From positions 31,877 to 95,876 of the forward strand of contig JAWPHD010010228.1 of assembly GCA_037043455.1 (NCBI GenBank): 64,000 bases of DNA. The letters run 5' to 3'. The notes beneath the pieces are model-generated. The model saw only the letters and a list, made by a program, of their open reading frames with translations, was not told the DNA's origin and did no database searches. The DNA is from Cyrtodaria siliqua (Eukaryota; Mollusca; Bivalvia; Adapedonta; Hiatellidae). Below, piece after piece: positions 36,159-45,720 of the stretch (positions are counted from its first letter, which is position 1; each line of letters begins with the position of its first letter). The position numbers were made by a program, and so were the translations under genes.

Positions 36159-37295
36159 CTATTTATCAGCAGCCATGTTACCTTCTTCATCCACAAGTTT
36201 CTTAGAACCACTATCTATGATTTGTTTTCCAGCAATTTCTAATTCCTTTTTACCTGCTGTTTTTACAGACTCACTAAATATTTTTGATCCAACTTTTGAA
36301 AAAATGTCAAATATACCAGCTCCAGTTAATCGATCAATTTGAGTATATGTTCCTGTACTAGTGTGGTAAACGTTTTTTATGCCCCAGGTTTCGGGGGCAA
36401 CTAGTAACGCACCATCCGTCTGTCTGTCTGTCCGTCCGTCCGTCATTCCGCAGTTCGTGTCCGGACTGTACCTCAAAACCCCTGCATGGAGTTTTAATTA
36501 TCTTGGCACAAGTGATCACCATAACAAGACGATATGTCGCGCGCAAAACCCAGGTCCGTACCTCAAAGGTCAATGTCACACTTACAGTTCATAGGTCAAA
36601 ACAGGTACGCACTTTCGTGTCCGGACCGTAACGTGACAACCCATGCAGGGAATTTTAAATAACTTGGCACAACTGATCACCATAACAAGACGATGTGTCG
36701 CGTGCAAAACCCAGGTCCGTACCTCAAAGGTCAAGGTCACAGTTGCAGTTCATAGGTCAAAAACAGGTACGCAATTTCGTGTCCGGACCGTAACGTCACA
36801 ACCCCTGCAGGAATTTTTAAATTACTTGGCACAAGTGTTCACCATAACAATGTGTGTCGCACGCAAAACCCAGGTCCGTACCTCAAAGGCCAAGGTCACA
36901 CTTGCAGTTCATAGGTCAAAAACAGGTACGCAATTTCGTGTCCGGACCGTTACGTAACAACCCCTGCAGGGATTTTTAAATAACAAGTGATCACCATAAC
37001 ACGACGATGTGTCACGCGGACAACCTAGGTCTTCAAGGTCAAGGTCACACTTGGTCAAAAGTCAAATCGTGTCCGGTCAATAACTATGGCATTCATGGAC
37101 GGATTTTTAAATAACTTGGCACAAGTGCTCACCACAACAAGACAATGTGTCGGGCACAAAATCCAGGTCTGTGGGCCCAAGGTCAAGATCACACTTATTA
37201 AACATTTTAAAACTAGATTTTATGTTTGATCCGAAATAAAATAAGTTGCTTTTTGTGAGATCTAATTCAAATATTTCTTTCAATTTCGTTTGTCA
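36159..37295 (-). pseudogene. Structural-block gene split by a repeat insertion
   Basis: The 3' part (about 36370 down to 36159) encodes about 65 residues with LTGAGIFDIFSKVGSKIF, an amphipathic-looking segment, followed by a Lys/Glu-rich helix and a stop. The 5' part starts at an ATG near 37295 and has a frameshift. Between them lies a dispersed repeat (about 36372-37200). The gene is thus broken. The amphipathic segment suggests a small membrane-active or internal virion protein, which is inference only. Confidence 0.5.
36372..37200 (+). repeat. Dispersed repeat inserted in the Polinton-like element
   Basis: It begins 'ttatgccccaggtttcggg', then 'ctgtctgtctgtccgtccg'. Five diverged units of about 165 bases follow, with 'cgtgtccggaccgtaac', 'aacttggcacaagtgatcac' and 'acaagacgatgtgtcgcg'. 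It is non-coding and interrupts a minus-strand gene, so it is younger than the element. Confidence 0.8.
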
Positions 37296-37354
37296 TTTTC
37301 TATTGTTGGATAAAAGAACTTTTCCTGACCACCAACAACACCTAAATAAAAATG

Positions 37355-38531
37355 TTATACGTTCACTTCTGTATAAGTAAAGTCTATTTCAAATGTATAT
37401 CGCCCATATTTTTTAATGGTAGCCCTTCTAGTAGTATCAAAATGAAAATATTGTCCAGTGTCTATAAATGGCTTTGTTACAAAAGTAAATGGTTCAAGAA
37501 AGAGCTTATAGGAATGGTTCTTTGAAGTGGTTTTCGTGTCGGGTATGATGCATAACCAACATCATCTTTCATAATGCTTATTCCATCTATTGTTGCTTCA
37601 AACATTGTAATCCGGCTTGCATTGTCTACTTTTACATTCAAATCATTAATTATATCAAGAAGTGCTGTGTGACGACTATCGGACTTTTGATTATGCTCTT
37701 TAAGAAAAGTTTTGCCCCTTTCATCCTGAACAGCTTTTAATTGCTTCAAAGCATCAGCAATAGCAGTCTCTAGTTTATTAGCGTTAACTATTTTGTTCAA
37801 AGCAGCCTCCAGCGTATTGCTGTCAACAATTTTCTTTTTGATGTCTTTAAACTCTTTGCTGATATCGCCAACGTTAGTGTTTATATCCGTTCATTTAATA
37901 TTTTAATTTGAGTTATTTCGGCAGCAAAAGCAGTTCTCGTTTGTTTTGAAGCATCAGCAATAGCAGCTTCAAGTTCATTGTTGTCAACCATTTGTTGATT
38001 AATTGTTGTGATCAGTGTATTAATACGTTCAACACCGCTTTTTATTTGCTCGCCTAACTTTGTATAGAGCTCGCTATCTTCCAACCCATCTTCTTTCTTT
38101 TCTTACTCTTTTAAAGCAACACCCAGAAGTTTTATTTCATCTTTTAAACTATTTTGAATTTTAACCATTTTCTCACGGTTTGTCTGTAATTGCTTTTGTA
38201 TCAGACTTATTTTGTCATAAACACCTATTGTCAAATTTTTCATCATGTCTGGATTTTTATAAATATTAATATCACGTATGACCTTTGCTAATCTTCTTTC
38301 AGTAAATTGCTTTGTTGTTACATCATTTGCATTTGCTGGATTACCAACATTGATAATTCTATTATTATTCATGTTAAGATTACTTTTTAAAACGTTTTCC
38401 TGGTTTTTACCCTTGTGAAGGTAATTAACCAGATGTTTCTGTTTTACATACTCAGACAGCACAATACCAACATTTATAATATTAACACTGCCAGTACTCA
38501 CTTCCTCGCCAAGGTCATTAAAAAGCCCCAT
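37355..38531 (-). pseudogene. Fibre-like structural protein with phage-tail-fibre motif, broken
   Basis: The intact N-terminal frame (38531-38103, 142 residues) opens MGLFNDLGEEVSTG and contains LNMNNNRIINVGNP followed by DVTTKQFTERRL. That is the beta-strand/turn motif common in phage tail fibres and also seen in virus-like elements. A long heptad-rich coiled-coil region follows (residues roughly 100-260), with frames 38084-37881 and 37800-37477, and a short beta-rich C-terminus ending at 37355. Damage: an in-frame TAA at 38101-38103, a frameshift near 37890 and another near 37500. The likely role was a trimeric attachment fibre, inferred from architecture. It sits between the ATPase and the internal-protein gene on the same strand. 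Confidence 0.55.
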
Positions 38532-38550
38532 TATATATAATATGATTAGA

Positions 38551-39202
38551 TTAAATTTCGCCGTTGTAGTTCGCTAACTTCCTAGGACGATCCAAATACA
38601 GAAAGTCATACTGTTTGTCAGTTGCTTTTTTATACTGATCTTTACTTACGTCCTGTTCTCTAGAAAGCATGTTAATTTCATTTATACTTGGATGTAATGA
38701 GAACAATTTAAGTGGATGTCTTTTGGTGTTTTGTAGTAAGATTGTGTTAAATAAATTACGCAACAGTTTTTATGTCTACCTTGGATGAAATAATTGATAA
38801 TATCATTTTGATTACGCTCGCAAACATAATCATCAAAAATAGCTATCTTTTGAGTATCAGATTCTAAATCGCTTACAGGGATAACTTGGTCATTTGAATA
38901 TTCTAATATGTCTTCAACTGGAATTTTATTATTTTTTGCTATATTTTCAAGTTTTTGTGATAAAACCTTGTACTTTGACTTTCCAAGTTTTTAGCGAACA
39001 AATAAATCTTGTCATAGTAAACTAAAGGTTTTAACAACATGTGAACTAATGTGTTTGTCTTGCCAGAACCTGAATTATCACATATAAGCATTCTAAAACA
39101 AGATTTTGGCATAAAGTCGTATATCTGCTTAAAATTAAGCCCTCGTTCTACATTTAAATCATAGTTTGGAATTTCCATATAATATATAGCAGATAAAATC
39201 AC
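38551..39202 (-). pseudogene. Packaging-type ATPase (FtsK/HerA-like, A32 type), broken
   Basis: The first frame (39202-38939) contains a Walker A motif NSGSGKTNTL at about residue 44 and 'YDKIYLFAKNLE', typical of Polinton genome-packaging ATPases. A Walker B-like AIFDDYVC is readable at about 38820-38847 in another frame. The last frame (38763-38551) ends with 'KQYDFLYLDRP', also characteristic of the C-terminus. Frameshifts near 38940 and 38765 break the gene. In intact elements the enzyme translocates DNA into capsids. The first base of a Walker A loop residue differs from the common GxSGSGKT form (DNSGSGKT). It lies just left of the divergent hairpin. Confidence 0.75.
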
Positions 39203-39219
39203 ATCACGCTTTGTACCTT

Positions 39220-39253
39220 TAAAGTGTCTCTGGGTGTCTCCAGAGACACTTTA
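39220..39253. promoter_or_regulatory. Perfect 14-bp stem-loop between divergent genes
   Basis: taaagtgtctctgg (39220-39233) pairs perfectly with its complement at 39240-39253 around a six-base loop. It lies 18 bases upstream of the minus-strand ATPase start and about 130 bases before the first plus-strand frame, so it occupies the divergent promoter region of the element. The function is unknown. Confidence 0.6.
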
Positions 39254-39383
39254 TTTGAAAGCCGATATCGTTAAACACTCGATGTATGTGTGGCTACGTT
39301 GGTTTTGATAACTTGTCTTAACTTAAGAATGAATACGTTAACTTATTTTAATCTAACCTTTATTATACATATCTTTGTTAAAA

Positions 39384-40489
39384 TGGAAAGAAATAGCAGA
39401 TAAAAAGCAAAAATCAAGTGAACTTGTTAAAGATGTTGAAAATAAAATTATAAAAAAAGACTGGAAAGAGGGGCTAGTCGCGATTTATACAAAGAAGTAT
39501 TTAAACTGGTAACTAGCGAAATAAAAAGTCAATCAGAACAGTTAAGTCAGCAGTTAGCTACTCTTCCATAATAAGTCAGCAGTTAGCTACTCTTCCATAA
39601 TAAGTCAGCAATTAGCTACTCTTCATGGAACCTTAGGCGAGGAAGTACAAGAACAAAAGACGTACCAGGGATTACCTCAGTTATTTTACGAAGAGCCAGA
39701 AATCTAGATGCTGGTTTGGATGAAGATGTATTAGGAAAATATGATTTTACCATTGCCGTCCACAGTAGACATAAGAAGTAAAGATGTTTTGGAAAAATGG
39801 ATGATGATGCTACGAAAGTAATCAAGGGAATTGGTATTAAAAAGGGATCTCTTACTAAAGCAATACACATCCCGCAGACAAGTGAGACATTAAAAGATAC
39901 ACTTAGACAAACACATGAACAGTTAGAAAAAACATTCAAAGGCTGTAAAATATTATAGAGATGCAAGAATTGAACCATTAATCAAAAATCTCGATATCTT
40001 TTCGGGGAAAGGATTACAACAAAATAAATATTCGTATAAGGTTAGTAAAGATGGTCATTACGGCAAGTTACAAATTGATTTACCTAAACTTACCGGTTAT
40101 CATAAACCAATTGCTAGGCAAGGAAGAACAATTGTATTAAATCAGAAAGTAGACAGTGATTTTATTGATTTGATAACAAAGCGTTACAGTAATAACAAAA
40201 CTTATTCAAAGCTGTATCAAAATGCTTTAAATAACTGACGGAATTATCTGGTTTACAGCTTTATAAACGTTCTTCAAAGTTTAAGAAGATTTTAGGAGGT
40301 TGCGCTGAATATTACAATAGTCCTGACGATTTTATTATTGATCATGAGTTAGTATGTGAAAGTATCAAATCAGGAAATAAAAGTCCACAGGTAGTAAATA
40401 AAGGTATCAGCATAATTGATGAATTATTAAAAATAGGTAAAATATCATCCGGAGAACACGAACAATTATTTTCTAAATATTTTAGTTAA
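39384..40489 (+). pseudogene. Accessory protein of the Polinton-like element, broken
   Basis: Several overlapping plus-strand frames can be read. A Lys/Glu-rich start lies near 39384, then 'RARNLDAGLDED' (about 39690), 'KMDDDATKVIKGIGIKKGS' (about 39796) and 'IEPLIKNLDIFSGKGLQ' with 'YGKLQIDLPKLTGYHKPIA' (about 39970-40110). The last frame ends at the TAA at 40487-40489 with 'GGCAEYYNSPDDFIIDHEL'. At least four frameshifts or stops are present, and a 29-base repeat near 39545-39625 adds to the damage. I recall similar proteins in related animal elements but know no function for them. The short minus-strand frame 39616-39978 is its shadow. Confidence 0.5.
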
Positions 40490-40504
40490 TCTAATTATTA
40501 TTAT

Positions 40505-40952
40505 AATGAAAAAAAAATAAAAAAGCAAGGAAGAATTAATTAGCTTCTTAACTCGACAAGCAGCAGCATACAGACTTAGTTATAAATTATGCGGCACAAT
40601 TAATACAGGGTTACAGGTTGCAAGTGGAATAATTGATTGTATTGCCGCATTGGCACTGATTCCAGCAATTCCTGTTTTTATAGCTGTTGCTGGAGTAGTT
40701 CCCCCAATAATCGCAGTCCTCATGAGTAAAACGAAAATAGCGAAGAAAAATATTTTGTTAAAAACGCACCATTGAAGTTTTAAACAACTTCGTTCGTATG
40801 CTCAAACAACTATAGGACTAGACAATTATGATGAGGTAATCAGAATTGCCTTTAATAAAATATTAGAGATTCAAAAAAATGATAACTTTACAGAACCTCT
40901 GGAAATGTACATAAAGAAGTTTAAGTTGAACGGACATGATATGCAATCATAA
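40505..40952 (+). pseudogene. Small predicted membrane protein of the element, frameshifted
   Basis: The first part reads KEELISFLTRQAAAYRLSYK, then two hydrophobic segments (around IDCIAALALIPAIPVFIAV and GVVPPIIAVLM), which predict a membrane hairpin. The second part (about 40780-40952) is a soluble helical tail ending near 'YIKKFKLNGHDMQS'. The start is disturbed by an A-homopolymer (about 40505-40520) and the two halves are out of frame near 40775. It is followed at once by the convergent minus-strand frame 40953-41234. Function unknown. Confidence 0.5.
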
Positions 40953-41234
40953 TTATTTTGCAACTTGTTCCCAAATCCTATCGTAATTTTCTCTAGTAGC
41001 TTTTGTTTTAAACGATTTTACTTCTTTTTTTATTTTTAATATTTCAAATAATTGAAAAATGTAATCAAATTTGATCGATCTTTTTCGACCCTCTATTTTA
41101 CCCAAAATCTTTACTATATATTTGTAAAACAACTCTTCACATCTTTGTCTTTCCGTAGGAGATAAATTATATTTCATAAAAATGATATTTTCTGTGATAA
41201 ATACTTTTATTTCGATTGTAATTATAACCTGCAA
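40953..41234 (-). CDS. Small element protein, possible VLTF3-like C-terminal domain
   Basis: A 93-residue intact frame. An internal Met (residue 20) starts the likely domain MKYNLSPTERQRCEEL. The C-terminal half 'IKFDYIFQLFEIL' and 'ENYDRIWEQVAK' resembles the 'fLsYsyvLhKfceLL...qD.iWkkIc' pattern of the poxvirus late transcription factor 3-like domain found in Polintons and other nucleocytoplasmic-type elements. The match is by eye and weak. It is the only minus-strand gene right of the hairpin, and its stop abuts the end of the preceding plus-strand gene. Confidence 0.4.
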   Translation of the reverse strand: MQVIITIEIKVFITENIIFMKYNLSPTERQRCEELFYKYIVKILGKIEGRKRSIKFDYIFQLFEILKIKKEVKSFKTKATRENYDRIWEQVAK

Positions 41235-41299
41235 TGAGATTATAACCGTTGTGAGTCCTACAATTAAACAGATACGTTCTTTATCATTAACTTAGCAAG

Positions 41300-44200
41300 T
41301 GTCAGTGTTAGAGAAATTGAAAAATCCCCAAAACAATATAGCAAAGTATTTTGAGTTAGTATTATAAATAAAAAAGACCCACGTGTTCAACTTTGGAGAA
41401 CACATTTTTTTTCTTCAAAATTTCTCGAAACTGAATTAGTACGATCAAACGGTTTTAACATGATTGTTGATTTGAAAATTACTTTTTTAAAAATATCGGC
41501 TGAAGATAAAGGTAGAGGTATTATAACTTCTTACAAAACAGCTTATTTTACCTCCAAAGCAATATTAATTACAAACAAAAATGAAATTCAAGATGCGCTA
41601 GATAAAACAGCCGATGAAATTGTTGCTAGAATTGGAAGTTGGCTTTCAGAAGGTAATCAGTTGATGCACATTATGTAAATCGGGTAAAGTATAAGCCTTT
41701 ACGAGGTAACTCTTATTTAACATTACCAAAGGAACTTTGTACTTCTAGAAAAGGTTTGCTTAATATAAAAAACGAGAAAGATAATGAGTGCTTCAGATGG
41801 TGTCACTTAGCTTATACATTTTCTGTTAACACATCCTGAGGGAGTATCAAATTATAAAAAACATATTGGAGATCTAAATTATAAAGGAATTACATTTCCT
41901 GTTACTGTAAAGCAAATTCCAAAAATAGAAAATCAAAATAATATACGTTTTAATATATTCGGGTATTAAAATAAGCAAGTATATCCTTTGAATATATCAA
42001 AAAATAAAGGAGAAAAGACTTGTGACATACTTTTAATTAAAAATCATTTTGTATGGATAAGGGACTGATGTATAATCAAAACATGCATAAGGAAAGGAAA
42101 TTGTTTTATAAAATGTGTTTACAGTGTTTTAAAACGGAAAGGTTATTAAAAAAGCATGAGCCTGATTGTCTTTCACTTAACGGTAAACAAGTAATAAAAG
42201 AAGAAAGAAGAAAATGAAAAGGTTAAGTTTAAAAACTATGATAGGCAATTAATGGTTCCGTTTGTTATATATGCTGACTTTGAAGCAATAACTGAGGACA
42301 TTTATTTGGCTCTTGGTAATCCTAAAAAATCATACACAGGAGCATATCAAAAGCATACTGATTGTGGTTACGGATACAAAGTTGTTTGTTGTTATGATGA
42401 TACATATTCTAAACCAGTTGTGACATACAGAGGACCAAACGCTGTTTATAGAGAAAATGATAGAAGAAGAAAAATAATGTAGGAAACCATGTCGCAGCAT
42501 TTTAAAAAAGATTTAATGAAGACAGAATCACAAGAAAAAGAATTTACGGCATCTAAAAAATGCCATATTTGCAATAAAAACTATGTGAACGGAGACAAGA
42601 TTGTTAGAGATCATTGCCATATAACTGGAACGTTTAGAGGAAGTGCTCATGAAGTTTGTAATCTTAATTTTAGGTTGACTAGAAAGATACCTGTTGTATT
42701 TCACAACTTGAGAGGTTATTTTTCGCATTTTATAATGCAACACATTGGACAGTATAAAAAAGAAATAAACGATTTGGTGTTTATTGATAGTTTTCAATTT
42801 ATGTCCCAAACACTTGACAGCTTAGTAAAAACATCCCATCGTTTCAATATACTTCACAAGAGTATCCCGATGAAAAGTTAGAGATAGTAAAAAGAAAAAG
42901 CGTTTATCCTTATGATTACATGAATAGCTTTGAACGTTTTGAAGAAACTAAATTACCTAATAAAAAAAGCTTTTATTCAAAGTTAAGTGATGAACATATT
43001 TCAGATGCAGATTACGAGCATGCGAAACAAATATGGAAAGCATTTAATATTAAAAACATGGGGGAATATCATAATATATATCTTAAAACTGATGTGCTGT
43101 TACTGGTGGATGTGTTTGAGAACTTTAGAAAGATGTGCTTTGAGTATTACAAATTAGATCCTTGTCACTACTTTAGCAGTCCTGGATTAGCATGGGATGC
43201 ATTTCTTAAGATGGCTGGAGTTCAGCTTGATTTAGTAACTGATATTGATCAATATTTGTTCATAGAAAAAGATATGAGAGGTGGAATAAATTATATCGAA
43301 AATAGATACTCAAAAGCCAATAATAAGTATATGAAAGACTATAACAAAGAGGAAGAAAATAATTATGTAATATACCTCGATGCAAATAACTTGTATGGAT
43401 GTGCTATGTCTCAACCGCTGCCTACTGGCAACTTTAAGTGGGTCAGTAAGATTGAAAAAGGAAAATCAAACTATATTGTTGAGTGTGATCTTGAGTATCA
43501 TGAAAAACTATATGACTCTCATAATGACTACCCTTTTGCTCCTGAGAGATTAAATATAAAGGATGAATGGTTATCAGATTATTGTAAGACTTTAAAGGAA
43601 AAGTTTAATTTAGGATCTAGTAAAGTTAACAAACTTGTTACAACACTAAAGGATAAAAAGGAATATGTTGTGCATTACAGAAACTTGAATCTGTATGAAA
43701 AGTTGGGATTAAAGGTAACAAAAATACACATAATACTAGTACTACAGTTTGATGAATCAGAGTGGTTAAAAGTATACATAGACTTTAATACTGCTAAAAG
43801 AACAGTCAAAAAAATGCTTTTGAAAAGGATTTCTTTAAACTAATGAACGATTCAGTTTTTGGCAAGACTATGGAAATTTTTAGAAAAAGAGTTATTGTTA
43901 TATTGACTCGTGATGAGGAGGTCCTTTTAAAGTATGCTGCAAGAGCATCATTCATTTCTTTTAAAATGTTTAATGAAAATTTATTTGCCATAAACAGAAT
44001 AAAAGAAAAAGTAATTTTAAATCGTCCTTGTTACGTTGGTATGTGTATTTTAGACTTGTCACATTATTTGATGTATGATTTTCATTTAATACAACGAATT
44101 ACAAATAATTATGGTAAAAACGCTAAATGGCTGTTTACTGATACCGACTCCTTGTGTTATGAAATTCAAACAAACGATGTGTATGCACATTTTTATAAAG

Positions 44201-44598
44201 ATAAAGAACTTTTTGATAACACTGATTATGATCCGAAAAATACATTTCATTTTAACGACAATAAAAAGGTTATTGGTAAAATGAAAGATGAAACTTGTGG
44301 ATTATCTATGTTGAATTTGTTGGGCTTCGAAGTAAACTATATTCATACATGTTAGATAATGAGACTGATACAAAGAAATGCAAGAGTATTAAAACGTCGG
44401 TTGTTAAGAAAAATACAACGCATGATAACTATAAAAATATTTTACTTACGGTAACCGAAGATTACCATGAAATGAAAGTCATTAGATAAAAAAAAACATG
44501 AACTAAATAGTTATGTAATAAACAAGAAGAGTTTGTCAGCATATGACGATAAGAGGTACATACTAGATAATGGACAAGATACGTTAGCCTATAAGTAA
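41300..44598 (+). pseudogene. Protein-primed family-B DNA polymerase (DNA_pol_B_2 type), broken
   Basis: Five or more frames in order cover the family. An N-terminal region (41460-41680 and on) is followed by exonuclease motif I YADFEA (about 42270). A Cys/His knuckle CHIC...DHCHITG (about 42565-42625) resembles endonuclease VII. Exo II is NLRGYFSH (about 42705), where the expected Asp is Phe. Exo III is YLKTD (about 43080). Polymerase motif A is YLDANNLYG (about 43373), motif B NDSVFGKTME (about 43845) and motif C TDTDS (about 44137). Frameshifts and stops fall near 41675, 41830, 42200, 42480, 42880, 43835 and 44350; the tail ends at 44596-44598. The start is approximate. In intact elements the enzyme copies the linear genome from a protein primer. 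Confidence 0.85.
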
Positions 44599-44738
44599 AT
44601 TCCATGATAAAGATTTAAGAATATTCAAAACATATAATTGCGTTCAAGGCTTAAAAATATAATATATTACTATAGTATTGATGGAACAAAAAGGTATAGA
44701 ACAGATTTGCAAAACACCTAAACATTTAAAAAATAAAT

Positions 44739-44990
44739 ATGGAAGGCAAGCAGGGTCAAGTAGAATATCAAGTAGTCCGTGATGATTGTATGGACATCAA
44801 AGAAAACCAAGTCAATAAACGAAAAAGATTGCTGGCTGAAATGGATTATTATCAACAAAAGCTGGATAAAAACAGGGAAGAGCTACTTGAACTAAAATAT
44901 AACATAGGAAAATGTAAATATACTGTGATAGAATATAATATGTACAGCGATGATGAAGACTACTGTCCGGTTCCGTCTGACTTTGTTTAA
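44739..44990 (+). CDS. Small acidic coiled-coil protein at the right end of the element
   Basis: An 83-residue intact frame. Residues 20-58 are a charged heptad-like helix (NKRKRLLAEMDYYQQKLDK followed by Glu/Leu-rich turns). The end is acidic and aromatic (YSDDEDYCPVP). No homologue is recognised. It follows the polymerase remnant by about 140 bases in the same direction and shares its AT-rich codon use, so it probably belongs to the element. Confidence 0.45.
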   Translation: MEGKQGQVEYQVVRDDCMDIKENQVNKRKRLLAEMDYYQQKLDKNREELLELKYNIGKCKYTVIEYNMYSDDEDYCPVPSDFV

Positions 44991-45023
44991 TGATTTACAA
45001 TAGGAGACAGTGCATTAAAAATA

Positions 45024-45206
45024 ATATGGGGGGGGGGGGGGGGGGTGGGAGGGGAGGTTGGGCGGGGTTCAGGAGAGTTTCCCGAGCGGGATAAACAATC
45101 AGTTTATATAGTTGTAAGTCGTATAGAAGTGTGTGTGTGGTGGGTGGAGTGAGTGGTATCAGGAGAGTTTCCCGAGCGGGATAAACAAGCAGTTTATATA
45201 GTTGTA
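45024..45206. repeat. G-tract and 47-bp direct repeat pair
   Basis: A run of about 20 G residues begins at 45029. Two 47-base direct repeats (caggagagtttcccgagcgg, then gataaacaatcagtttatat...) lie at 45070-45116 and 45160-45206, 90 bases apart with a single difference. Confidence 0.85.
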
Positions 45207-45720
45207 GGCGCGCCTGGTAGCAAGTGTACCATCGTCATTTGACCTTTGCATCTTTGCATTAAGGACGCTGGAGACAATTTGATGAGTGCTTGTTTTCCCG
45301 TCAGGGAAACTATCCTGGTACCCCACTTTCTATACCACTCACGTGTTCCGCGGAACACCCGTCGAGTTAGATTTTAAACATGCACTTAAACAAACCAACA
45401 ACAATTTAACGCATTTTATAGTGTACATACATACGTAGTAATATCAATTATTTGATAAATACATATTCCGAGCAACACTATTTCATATAACATATATGAA
45501 ACGGTTAAAACATTGCATATATAATTGCATATAATTTATTACATGGATATACATAACATGTATATGTTATGTTATGTTATATTTCATCCATTTTGTTTTT
45601 ATTTTTGGTATAGTGGTGATAGTGGTGATAGTTTAATAAATAGAGAACAAAAAACAGTATCGGTGTGATACAAAACATATGTCACGAGAACACGTTGTGA
45701 TTCGGTTAAAAAGCGAGTTC

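Larger units (their letters stand above)
35486..44990. mobile_element. Decayed Maverick/Polinton-like (virus-derived) element
   Basis: Seen: a cluster of intronless, AT-rich frames unlike the rest of the window. It includes a protein-primed family-B DNA polymerase (plus strand), a packaging-type P-loop ATPase, a fibre-like protein and a capsid-like frame (all minus strand), plus small accessory frames. This combination is typical of Mavericks/Polintons and related adintovirus-like elements. The left block is on the minus strand and most of the right block on the plus strand, diverging around 39220. Frameshifts and stops affect almost every gene. The retroviral-type integrase, the adenoviral-type protease and terminal inverted repeats were not found, so the limits given are those of the recognised genes. 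Confidence 0.8.

Noticed and set aside
39616..39978. 120-residue minus-strand frame
   Set aside because: It is the reverse shadow of the broken plus-strand accessory gene of the Polinton-like element.
34868..45600. Terminal inverted repeats or integrase of the Polinton-like element
   Set aside because: Flanks compared by eye show no inverted match, and no frame shows the DDE integrase pattern or a Cys-protease pattern.
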